Shown here piece by piece: positions 23,286 to 32,519 of a stretch of 64,000 nucleotides of DNA. The notes below the pieces were generated by a model. The model was given only the letters and a program-made list of their open reading frames with translations, did no database searches and was not told the DNA's origin. Each line of letters begins with the position of its first letter. The first letter of the stretch is position 1. A program made the translations under genes and the position numbers. This DNA comes from Elymus sibiricus (Eukaryota > Streptophyta > Magnoliopsida > Poales > Poaceae): positions 454,078,379-454,142,378 of the forward strand of contig CM077676.1 of the NCBI GenBank assembly GCA_039707655.1, given 5' to 3'.

Positions 23286-24713
23286 TTATTGCATCCTTTG
23301 AATTTTGCTGGACGGGGACAGTGCTGTCCGTGGAGGGGGGGCACACCCCGGAGCCCCGCGACGGGCGTATACGCATGCCACATCACTTTCACACATGCAT
23401 GAGGACCCGTGCGATGTTTTGGTGGCATAGCTACCCCCAAAGGGCCCCCGACCGGACTAAACCCTAGCCCCGTTGAATCGGTGATCTAGGACGTTGACTT
23501 TCACCGAACGGGCTTTAACTAATGGACTCTTCCACCTGGTTGCGATAGGTCAGCCCATAGGTACATCACCGACAAGATCTGGACCCAACCAACCAGTAGA
23601 TTCCCTCCGGCTCGACCCGACCCGCATGTTTCCCCCCTCCATGTGACAACGGCAGTGTCATTCGTGGAGGAGGGGCACACCCCGGAGCCCCAAGAAGGGC
23701 GTCTACACACGCCACAACACTTTCACACACGCAGGAGGACCCGGTGCATTGTTTCGGTGTCATTACTACCCCCAGAAGCCCCACCGACCGGACTAAACCT
23801 AACCCCGTTGACTAGTAGATCTAGGCCTTTGACTTTCGTCCGCCGTCCTTTGACCAGTGGACTCTTCCACCAGGTTGCGATAGTTTAGCCCATAGGAACA
23901 TCCCCGCCCATGGTCTGGACCCAACCAGCCACTAGATTCCCTCCGGCTTGACCCGACACGCACGTTTCCCCCCTCCGTGTGACGGCGGCAGTGCCGTCCG
24001 TGGAGGGGGGGCGGGCACACCCCGGAGCCCCAAGAAGGGCGTCTACGCACGCCACAACACTTTCACACATGTAGGAGGACCCGGTGCGGTGTTTCGGTGC
24101 CATTGCTACCCCCGGAAGCCCCACCGACCGGACTAACCCTAGCCCCGTTGACTAGTAGATCTAGGCCTTTGACTTTCGTCGGACGTCCTTTGACCAGTGG
24201 ACTCTTCCACCAGGTTGCGATAGGTCAGCCCATACGAACATCCCCGGACATGGTATGGACCCAACCAACCACTAGATTCCCTCCGGCTCGACCCGACCCG
24301 CACGTTCCCCCCCTCCAACTGACGGCGACAGTGTCGTCCGTGGTGGGGGGCACACCCCGGAGCCCCAAGAAGGGCGTCTACGCACGCCACAACACTTTCA
24401 CACATGTAGGAGGACCCGATGCGGTGTTTTGGTGGCATTGCTACCCCCGGAAGCCCCACCGACCAGACTAACCCTAGCCCCTTTGACCGGTAGATCAAGG
24501 CCTTTGACTTTCGCCGGCCGTCCTTTCACCAGTGGACTCTTCCACCTGGTTGCGACCGGTCAGCCCATAGAAACATCCCCGGACATGGTCTAGACCCAAC
24601 CAGCCACTAGATTTCCTCCGACTCAACCCGACCCACACGTTCCCCCCCCCCCTCCATGTGACAGCGGCAGTGCCGTCAGTGGAGGGGGAGGGGGCACACC
24701 CCGGAGCTGGATA
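23286..24713. repeat. Tandem array, period about 335-344 bp, inside CACTA 2
   Basis: The anchor word caccccggag starts at 23344, 23678, 24018, 24353 and 24697, giving spacings of 334, 340, 335 and 344 bp. Each unit also holds a cacgcc(a)caacactttcacac word, cccaccgaccggactaa, tggactcttccacc and cccgacccgcacg(t)ttcccc. The first and last units are partial. Open frames through the array are repeat-derived and not gene evidence. Confidence 0.88.
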
Positions 24714-24917
24714 TTCATAAACAAACCGGATATATGCAAAAGTCCATGAGGTTACATTTTAACATACACAAAAGTAAAAACAAACCTGATATTAATAATC
24801 TATGGAAAATTCTACCCCAAATTCATATATAATTTGGGTATGTTTAAGTTTACATAAATTAGATTTAAATTAATTAAATCTAAAGTTTAAAAAATGTAAA
24901 AAAATACATATAATATA

Positions 24918-25241
24918 TATGCCTACGGCATGGCCGTCGGCATAGATTTGCCACGTGGATTTTGTCAAATAAAAAAAGTGAAATAGCTATGCCGACGGCA
25001 TAGTTTTAACGGCGTCAACCTGCCGTCTGATCCCGAGTCGGCAGGCCCACCTATGTGCCGACGGCCCCCGTCGGCATAGATAGAGATATGCCGACGGCCA
25101 TTCTACGCCGACGGCCCCCGTCGGCATAGATAGATGTATGCCGACGGCTTCACTACGCCTACGGCCTTTCCCAGGCCGTCGGCATACCTCCATCTATGCC
25201 GACGGGTGCCGTCGGCGTAGATAAGGCCGTCGGCAGCAGCA
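24918..25241. repeat. Right subterminal repeats of CACTA 2
   Basis: Direct and inverted ctatgccgacggc / gccgtcggcatag units reach to within about 15 bp of the right terminus, mirroring the left end. Confidence 0.85.
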
Positions 25242-25256
25242 GTTATTCTGCTAGTG

Positions 25257-25600
25257 AAATAGGCATCCTACGAGTGAGTACATGTGTTGAGATTGCATTA
25301 AGATGTGTGGACAACGACCGAGAGAAAAGGCCATGTATAGAAGACATTGTCCATAAACTGGGGGAACTAGAAGCTAGGATTAAGACAATAATGTTACTAC
25401 CTCATGATCATAGGCAGGGTCTCTTGACTAACCTGGGTCCTGTCCCGTACTTTCCAAAACATATCAGGCTATATATGTCCCACAACTTGGCCCAAGATGG
25501 AGCAGTTACAGGGTATAAATCTAATCGGCTTAGGCTTGATTCTCAGTCAGGCCCCACTAGTACTACTCATGGACGTAAGTCAGAAGACCCAAGTCTCCAG
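25257..25600 (+). pseudogene. Kinase 2, 3' exon part cut off by CACTA 2
   Basis: This piece continues the exon broken at 11117. Its frame reads IGILRVSTCVEIALRCVDND, then REKRPCIEDIVHKLGELEA, the C-lobe end of kinase subdomain XI with its conserved Arg. It is followed by a ~70-residue tail (LLTNLGPVPYFPKHIRLYMS and more) like the linker after kinase 1. A donor, ccag|gtacgt, follows at 25601 (phase 0); a second strong one, gac|gtaagt, is at 25575. Without the 14 kb insertion, kinase 2 would be complete. As it stands the piece lacks its own start and is probably not translated unless the insertion is spliced out. Confidence 0.8.
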
Positions 25601-26508
25601 GTACGTAATCTATCAATATCCAAACTGAAATCTTGTATCGACAGTATGCTCCTATGGAGACCAGTGCAGCTTATAATTAATATCTTACTTCGTACTAATT
25701 TATTACATTCTGAATTGTTTAGAACTTCATAGGGTGCTATTACTAGTTCATGATAATCATGGTAGATGAACATTCAGAAGACCTTACCCATGTGTTTTAG
25801 GCACTCTCCATGTTGATTCTAGTAGTGAAGGGCCCTGCCTGCTGTTGTTGGCCCAGAGGCCGACTAAGCCCTGTGATTTGCAGAAATGTACCATCAATTA
25901 GGCAGAACACATTGAGGGCCTCTTTGATTCAAAGGATTTTCGTAGGATTTGGAGGATTAGAATCCTTATGAATTTTTCCTAAGTTGGTCCTTTGATTTGT
26001 AGGATTGAATCCTATAGGAATTTTTCCTAAGGAATCATTTGTATTACATTCCATAGGAAATCTAGCATCCACTCCGACCCCTTGGAAAAAATCGTCTTTT
26101 TTCCTGTGATGCAATCAAACTCACTCAAATCATGTAGGATTCGAAAGGGCAGATATTCTAATCCTGTGTTTTTCCCGTTGCTCCGCTTTTGCAATCCAGT
26201 TTGCTAATATGCCGCTCAACAAACAGATCCTGATTATATGCAATCAACAGAACACAAGTTTGGCTTGTTTTCCATTACCGCCATCATCCCATTAAGTTGA
26301 AATAAAACTGAGTAGTAAGTATCTCTTTTCTTATTTTACCTCGGGTACGAACATGGAGCGCATTGATAGTTTTAGACAAGTAGTGGGCATGTTTTCAGAA
26401 AAAAAATCATCAGCCATATATTCTTTGTGAATGGAGATATTGAATTTAACCTAAAAGTGCTAATAAAAATTATATAAATGCCACCCCTCAATAACCAAGG
26501 AGCTTTTT
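25601..26508. other. Presumed intron or intergenic gap between kinase units 2 and 3
   Basis: No coding frame. It contains a MITE-like segment (25914-26200) and ends in the acceptor-like ctttttatgcag at 26503-26514. Whether this is an intron of one gene or the space between two genes cannot be settled from sequence alone. Confidence 0.5.
25914..26200. mobile_element. MITE-like repeat, probably PIF/Harbinger type, one end degenerate
   Basis: It begins gagggcctctttgattcaaa and continues with repeated ggatt(g)aatcct(a/t)ta words (ggattagaatcc, ggattgaatcc, ttcctaaggaatc). These are typical of a common grass MITE whose inverted termini read gggcctctttgattca. The matching right terminus is not intact here. 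Confidence 0.5.
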
Positions 26509-27971
26509 ATGCAGACGGGATGCATTCCACACCATATGTCATTACAGCATTTGAAAGACATCACAAACAATTTCTCTGATGATCGAATAATTGGTAGAGG
26601 TGGTTTTTCTGTGGTATATAAGGTAAGGTTAAATCATATATGTTTTCATTTCCTCAACTATAAACCACATCTATATTAATAATAAGAGACTTTAAACAGG
26701 GAATACAACCAAGTGGGGAAATGGTTGCAGTGAAGAAGCTTGTGCAACAAACGAGCTCACAGGAGAAATTCGAGAAAGAGCTTAAACTCCTTATCGAGCT
26801 GAAGCACCCAAATATAGTGCAACTTGTAGGCTACTGCTATGAAACGCGGAAACTACATATATTTCATGAAGGAGAATACATTTTTGCTGAGGACACTCAA
26901 ACTTTGCTCTGTTTAGAATGTCTGCCTAATGGAAGTCTTGAGAAGTATATTTCAGGTATGATGTTTATATGTGAAAAAACGTTTGTTTCTCTACTTCTAA
27001 TCTTTCCTTGAGATATCAGTTTTCGTAGTCCAATCATAGTTCCCAAAAACCGTGACAACAAGCAATAAAATTTTGAAGTCCTTCTGGATAAAATCTTATG
27101 AAAGATTTGAAGGCAACATTGGTATAATGCTCTTATTTTGTTTAAAACGCAGATGCATCTTCTAGACTTCATTGGCACACACGCTACAAAATAATTGAGG
27201 GGATTTCCTGTGGTCCACAATACCTTCATGAGCAATCTAAAGATCCCATTCTTCATTTGGACCTAAAACCCGCGAACATATTGCTTGATAAAAATATGTT
27301 ACCAAAAATTACAGACTTTGGTCTGTCAAGACTGTTTGATCAAAGCCAAACTATTCATACTGCACGTACTTGTGGAACACTGTAAGCAAACCTCCTCTTA
27401 ATGATTCATTGCTTTTTAGTAATCAGTGGAATGTGGTTTTCTTACCCTGATCGTAACACTTCATATTGACCAAACCATGTTATGATGCAGAGGTTACATG
27501 GCACGAGAATTTCTACAAGGTATAATCACACCTATGTCAGACATATTCAGTTTGGGTGTAATAATTTTGGAGGTAATAACGGGTCACAAGGGTTACCCAG
27601 ATGATATTAGAACATCTTCCAAGACCTTCATCGAGCCCGTAAGACAAATCGGCTTGAACTTTCAAGATGGAGAGGCCCCTTTTCACAAGACCATGCCACA
27701 TTTTACCATTGTATAGTAATATATTCCCTGTATGTGTTCAATTTCACAGGAACTTCAAAAATGGAGGAATGTGCTGCAAAATGAACCAGGGTATAGATCA
27801 ATCGAAAAGGATTGCCAACAAATAAAAAGATGCATTCAGATAGGCCTATTCTGCGTGAATCATGACCGGACCAAAAGGCCTACAATGAAGAAAATTATCG
27901 ATATGCTTCAAGGCTTGGAAAGTATGAATTGGTACATTAGCAACGAGGTAACACTTGTAGCCAACATATGA
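26509..27971 (+). CDS. Protein kinase unit 3 (third kinase domain or separate gene)
   Basis: RLK/Pelle-type Ser/Thr kinase domain, no signal peptide or membrane segment seen. Exons by eye: 26509-26622, 26700-26955, 27153-27381, 27491-27638, 27750-27971; 322 codons plus stop if translation starts at ATG 26509. Exons 2 and 3 are again exactly 256 and 229 bp, as in units 1 and 2. Motifs: GRGGFSVV loop (29-36), VAVKK with Lys50, HLDLKPAN (158-165, non-RD), intact DFG (178-180), and GYMAREF where GYxAPEY is usual. The C-lobe ends with the conserved KRP motif. It is the most canonical of the three units. Alternatively, the acceptor at 26514 joins unit 2 in phase 0 (SLQ|TGC), giving a three-kinase protein. 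The end could also splice at aacgag|gtaaca (27946) into an exon I cannot identify. Confidence 0.8.
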
Positions 27972-28190
27972 CAACATAAGGGCATATAATTTATTTAGCT
28001 TCCCTCTTTCCTATCTATAGAGAGTACAAAACATCACATTTCAGTAATTGTACCTAGAAAGTGACTAATGCTATAACTAGCCTCCAATTTTTTTTTATTG
28101 CAAGTAATAACCTAGTCGCTAGGACTAAGCTATGTGCATACCTTGTATGACACTTAGCTTGATTCCTTTTGAATCGAAATTTCTTGAGTC
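27972..28190. other. 3' flank of kinase unit 3
   Basis: No gene. Probable 3' untranslated or intergenic sequence up to a LINE insertion. Confidence 0.4.
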
Positions 28191-29510
28191 TTTTTTTTTT
28201 TGAAACGGAGGCAAAAGATTTGCCTCATCCATTAAATAAGAAGGGATTAGAGTTTTACAAGAAATTTACAACACGGCATGACAGTTACTCGCGTACAACA
28301 ATAAGCCATAGTTTCTTAGCACCAACGCTAACCCAAAGGTTGGCCTCATCAACGATGCTCTTAAGAAGTATTGGCGGCGGAGCACTCTTGTGGCGAAAGA
28401 CCCTAGCGTTTCTCTCATTCCAGATAATCCAAGAGACGAGCATGGTGAGGGAGGCCATGGCTCGCCTATTGGGGTTTCACATGTCAGTCCTCGTGTCCCA
28501 CCATCGCATGAGGGACTCCTCAAGGTGCCATCTGGAGGTGTCCAAGTGCACAAGCCCAAATTTCTCAATGACTAAATGCCAAAGCCTAACAGAGAAACGA
28601 CAGTTGACGAATAGGTGGATGCCCGATTCCTGCACCCTCTTGCAGAGAGGGCAAAGACCACAGTTATCCCATCCACGCCGCTCCAGCCGGTCGGCGGTCC
28701 AGATCCAGTCTTGCAAAGCTAGCCAGGTGAAGAATTTAACCTTTGGAGGAGCCCAAGCTTTCGAAACCATAAAGTCCAAGGGAGAGAGCGTCAGACCAAG
28801 GAATTGCGCCTTATATGCTGTTGCCGCCGAGTAGATTCCATCAACAGCGTGCTTCCAAACAATGTCATCCTCAGCATGTTCATCAAGTTGGAAGTCCTTC
28901 ACAAGCATCCAAAGGGAGAAGAGCTCCCGAATGTGTTCACCGGAAATAATGGTGTCAGGCTTGATCTTTATCATCCAGGCATTCCCATGAAGGGCCTCAC
29001 GCACTTTCCAGTTCTTTCTTCTTGAGGCTTCATGGATCCGAGGAGCAATATCCTTCGGCTTGAGGCCAAGCAACCAAGGGGAGTCCCAGAATGGTGTTTT
29101 TGCCCCATTCCCGACGGTGATGGTGGTGGAAGCATAGAAGTATCAAGGTCCTCCTCGGTGCACGGGTTGCCCAAACCAACCCAAAGTTTGTTGGGCTCCT
29201 TCCATTCATACCATGGCCATCGAAGCCGCAAGGCCCTAGCAAATTTGTCGGTGTTGAGGACCCCCAGCCCTCCAAAAGCCTTTGGCCGGCAAACCACATC
29301 CCAATTGACCTTGCATTTTGCGCCAGTCGTCCTATCCGATCCCGACCAGAGGAAGGCCCTCTCAATTTTGTTGAGGTTGTTAAGGGACCCTAAGACACGA
29401 TGAGAGGCGTGATGGAGAATACCGCTTGGGAGGTGATGACCGATCGGACAAGGGCCGTGCGCCCAATAGTGGTGATGTTGTGCCCATCCCAAGCGACCAA
29501 TTTACTGGCC
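28191..29510 (-). mobile_element. 5'-truncated LINE
   Basis: A minus-strand non-LTR retrotransposon whose poly(A) tail appears as a T run at 28191-28201. The sequence before the tail (28167-28190, ttttgaatcgaaatttcttg...) recurs imperfectly at 29547-29569, a probable target duplication. The exact 5' end is uncertain by about 40 bp. It carries only the C-terminal part of the ORF2 polyprotein. Confidence 0.8.
28477..29492 (-). pseudogene. LINE ORF2 remnant (RT C-terminal and zinc-binding region)
   Basis: Two overlapping frames. The upstream one (29492 downward) reads [15 protein letters not shown] and [19 protein letters not shown], the region just after the reverse-transcriptase core. The downstream one (from 29073) has WAPPKVKFFTWLALQDWIWT and CGLCPLCKRVQESGIHLFVN, the reverse-transcriptase zinc-binding domain (zf-RVT). 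A frameshift lies between them near 29030. Endonuclease and catalytic RT are missing through 5' truncation. Confidence 0.8.
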
Positions 29511-29640
29511 GCTCAATAAGTTGCACTTCCTAGTTTATATCTTAACTTTTGAATGAAATTTCTCGAGTCTAGTGTAACTAGGGTGTGCTCAATAAGTTGC
29601 ACTTCCTAGTTCATATCTTAACTTTTGAATGAAAAGATAG
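29511..29640. repeat. Tandem duplication, period 76 bp
   Basis: The word gctcaataagttgcacttcc starts at 29511 and 29587 and continues into tagtt(t/c)atatcttaacttttgaatgaaa in both copies. It may be linked to target-site duplication at the LINE 5' end. Confidence 0.7.
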
Positions 29641-30576
29641 GACGTTTGGTTATAACTAATTACCGGACATGTTTAAAGTGATTTTGTGGTATTCACCTTT
29701 TAGGACCAGGAATACATAAGAATCTTTTCAGTACAATAACTGCACATATAAAATATTTTGTGAACTGAAACTAACAACTGGCATGTCTACCTTCAGTCTG
29801 CATCAATTGACTCATGTGTTGCCCCTCAACTATTGACCACCAATATCTTAAAATGGCTCTCGAAAAGTTGTTATTTTGCATTCAAAACGTTGGCCACCGA
29901 TATCTCATAAAATGTTAAGTCAACTCTGAGACGTTTTTTACTGACATTTTGTAAAATATTTAGATTATATACGTTTAAATATAATTGTGTTGAAATGTAT
30001 AAATCTCGTAGAGAATAAATTACTGGTCAAACTTGCATTTTGTTGAAAGCAACACCTTTAGACAACCAGAGAGCTGTATAAATTAAGCAACACTTAACCA
30101 GCAGTCTGGTCCATTCCAGTTATCAAGCCATGACACCCAGCCGGAGGTTTAGCTCAGCGAAGGAGATCGTCACATATCCGCTGCTTCTACCGTCTTTGCT
30201 GGTATGCCACTTTAAAGAGTGTCAGGCTGTGTTTAACAATTCTATAATGTAACTGAGAGATGAATATCTGATTTAAGTTGCCTTTAGTTATTCGTTCCAC
30301 AGGGCTTTAGATCTCCGTTCATGCTACATTGCAATTGGCGCTTATGTTTGACAGCTGGCTATTCAAGCTATCAATTTGTTCTAGCTAGTGCATATCACAT
30401 ATCTGAAATTTTGCTAGTTCCTGGAGACATATGCAGTACTACCCACGGACATGATTGCGACAAAAGGATGAAAGGCATCAAAATCTTTGGGAGCTGGTGT
30501 AACTCAATTATCAGCACCTGTTAATTAGGCTGAGAGTCGGAACAAGAAATCGGTAGACAGGGGAACAAGAAATCTG
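29641..30576. other. Intergenic; weak first-exon-like stretch
   Basis: Mostly AT-rich. A TATA-like gtataaatta near 30075 precedes an ATG at 30129 with 24 open codons (MTPSRRFSSAKEIVTYPLLL...) to a donor-like ctg|gtatgc. I cannot connect it to downstream exons or to a known family. It may be a relic first exon or chance. Confidence 0.3.
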
Positions 30577-30593
30577 TTGCCGGTGTTGTACAT

Positions 30594-31987
30594 TTTTTTT
30601 AGAAAAGGAGGAAGACCCCCTGACCTCTGCATCTAGGCGATGCATGCAGCCACTTTATTAATTATTCACAAAGACCTTACAAAGTAATACATCAGTACGT
30701 CTGAAGCCACCATCTTGACAACATCTGTCGCTACTCCTATCCTTGATGAAGGGGTGTCGATAGTCCGAGCCGAATATCAAACAAACTTCGCACCATAGCC
30801 TAACATAAACCGGAGGCCCCAACCAAGTCACAGTGCCGGGTCTGGGGCACACACCGGTCCAGCGCACTCTCAGAGGGTGCCGCCGCTGTCTTCCACCGAT
30901 CCATCTTCAGAGCTGTACTGATGCATCGACCTTGCCAGGCCTAGCTGCCGTCGACGCCAGACAACGCCACCATCTTGCGCTCGTCTATCATCACACGCCC
31001 ACCGCCGAGACCCCGCTGCTCCATGCCGCCGAGACCCGCCGTTGTCGACGTGCCAGATGCCACGCCGCTCCTCCTTCGCGAACACCACCTGCTGCCACTG
31101 GTCCCATCCCCTCGGCCTGGAGTTCCTCTAACCGAGCACCCGAACGCCCCAGGCGGCGCCTCCAAGAAGGGCACGACACACATAGTGCCGCCGCCGCCCA
31201 ATATGAGGAGAGTTTGGGTCTTCACCCGGGCATGGGGTCGGGGCAGAGGGCAGGGACCTCGACGACGCCTGCAAGGAGGATAACGGCAACCTTGGTCGTC
31301 GCCACCATCGGGATGAGCGAGTCATCCAGAGTTTCCTCCGGTCCGATGTCACCTCTACCAGCCCCCGCGAACGCACCGAGGCCGGCCACCGGGATCGCAA
31401 GCCACCAAGTGCAGCGGGAGAGAGCCTGCATCGGGGAGGAGATCCACCGGCAACTCACCGCCCACGCGGTCAAGACGCCGTCCATCCACCACCCGCGAGC
31501 GTCGCCAGCCGAGGGCGCCGTTGCCATGCCTACCGGGGCCGCCGCCCCAGGTCCAGATTCCTTCGCGATGATCGGAGCGATGAGATCTGCCACCGCGCGG
31601 CCCACACCGTCGCCCAAGCCTGCCGCCGCCCGAGTCCGCCGCCGCCGGGAGCCGCCACGCTGCCGGAAGACCCACATCCCATGGATCTGGGCGCTCGTGC
31701 ACCGCCGCAAGCCCGCCGCCGCTGGGAATCGCCGCGCTGTCGGGAGGGTCGCACCCCATGGATCTGGGCGCCCGCGTCGTCCGCGGATCCGGGGGAGGGA
31801 GGAGAGGCCCTCTGCCGCCGCCATCGCACGCACAGGCTTTGCCCGGCGCCGACCACCGGCAGCGGCGGAGGGGGAGGTGAGCGCTGGGGGAGGACTGGGC
31901 GGCGGTGGATGAGACCTCCTGTGTCGCCCGCGAGGGGGGCGACGCGAGAGGAGAGGAGAGGACTCTAGTTCTTGACTGGAAATGAAC
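30594..31987 (-). mobile_element. RT-less non-LTR retroelement with 17-bp target duplication
   Basis: ttgccggtgttgtacat (30577-30593) and ttgccggtgtagtacat (31988-32004) flank a 1.4 kb insert that starts on the plus strand with a T run, i.e. a poly(A) tail on the minus strand. The insert has no endonuclease, RT or RNase H motifs. About 900 bp are GC-rich, with long open frames on several strands that I attribute to composition. I recall this 3' end (atgcatgcagccactttatt) as a common Triticeae repeat. It is most likely a non-autonomous LINE derivative. Confidence 0.75.
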
Positions 31988-32004
31988 TTGCCGGTGTAGT
32001 ACAT

Positions 32005-32246
32005 AATAGCGGTTAATCCAATACCTTTGGACTTTGGTATATGCATACTCTGTAAGTAACAAACATTTTATCTCGCTAGAAGTAATCGCTGCACCGAATC
32101 AAAACCCCCATCTGCTACGTCACCTAGATGTTCTAGCCCATCAGACCTGAACCTGGGTCACCGTCGTGTGGGTGCCGGTGTTGACGTGTTGTTGTGTGTG
32201 ATCATGGCAGATTTTATTTTTGGACGGGCTGTCGCTGCTCGCTACT
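32005..32246. other. Intergenic, nothing recognised
   Basis: Short unique-looking stretch between retroelements. No gene or repeat identified. Confidence 0.4.
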
Positions 32247-32450
32247 CTTTTTTTTTGAACACAGTACAGACGCAAGCGCTCATATACACGCGCATACACT
32301 CACCCCTATGAACGCACACATGCACACCCTATCCCTATGAGCACCTCCGAGAGACTGAGCCGGCATATCATCTTGAAATTTACGAAGTAACCGTAGGCAC
32401 CTCGTCGTCGACGGGAACGTCTCCTCCCACTGAATGCGCATCGCCGGAAA
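32247..32450 (-). mobile_element. SINE-like fragment (Au-SINE type, tentative)
   Basis: A T run (32249-32257) is followed by gaacacagtacagacgcaag, catacactcaccc and ccgagagactgagccggcat. I recall these as the 3' part of a very abundant Triticeae SINE on the opposite strand. The tRNA-like head with its B box is not present here. Confidence 0.5.
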
Positions 32451-32519
32451 TCTACTCTTTTGAGAACGTTTGTAACATTGAGCATGTTTTTTTTAGGGTA
32501 AATGTCGCCGCTTTATTTA

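Larger units (their letters stand above)
11118..25256. mobile_element. CACTA transposon 2, inserted in the kinase 2 exon
   Basis: Left end CACAACCAGAATAACCCACT at 11118. The right end at 25256 is ttctgctagtg, reverse complement CACTAGCAGAATAACTGCTG. The two termini align, with the left one mutated from CACTA to CACAA. Flanks are AAA at 11115-11117 and AAA at 25257-25259, a 3-bp target duplication typical of CACTA. Joining the flanks restores the exon (gaaatagg), matching gaaatagac at the paralogous site in kinase unit 1. Subterminal CTATGCCGACGGC arrays lie at both ends. Apart from the nested 10.3 kb copia element it is about 3.9 kb, contains no transposase-like frame and is non-autonomous. 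Interior parts: GC-rich blocks (11500-11900, 22164-22300), an AT-rich block, and a ~337-bp tandem array. Confidence 0.93.

Noticed and set aside
23519..24498. Several 60-120 codon frames in the 337-bp array
   Set aside because: They recur with the repeat period and exist on both strands, so they come from the array and not from genes.
25575..25580. Strong donor gac|gtaagt as the real end of the kinase 2 exon
   Set aside because: Using it would put unit 3 out of frame if the two are joined; kept only as an alternative if unit 2 ends in a separate 3' exon.
28169..28834. Plus-strand 221-codon frame
   Set aside because: Antisense to LINE ORF2 sequence with clear zf-RVT motifs on the minus strand.
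30833..31912. 359-codon plus-strand frame and competing minus-strand frames
   Set aside because: They lie inside a GC-rich non-LTR insertion, on several strands at once, with no recognisable domain.
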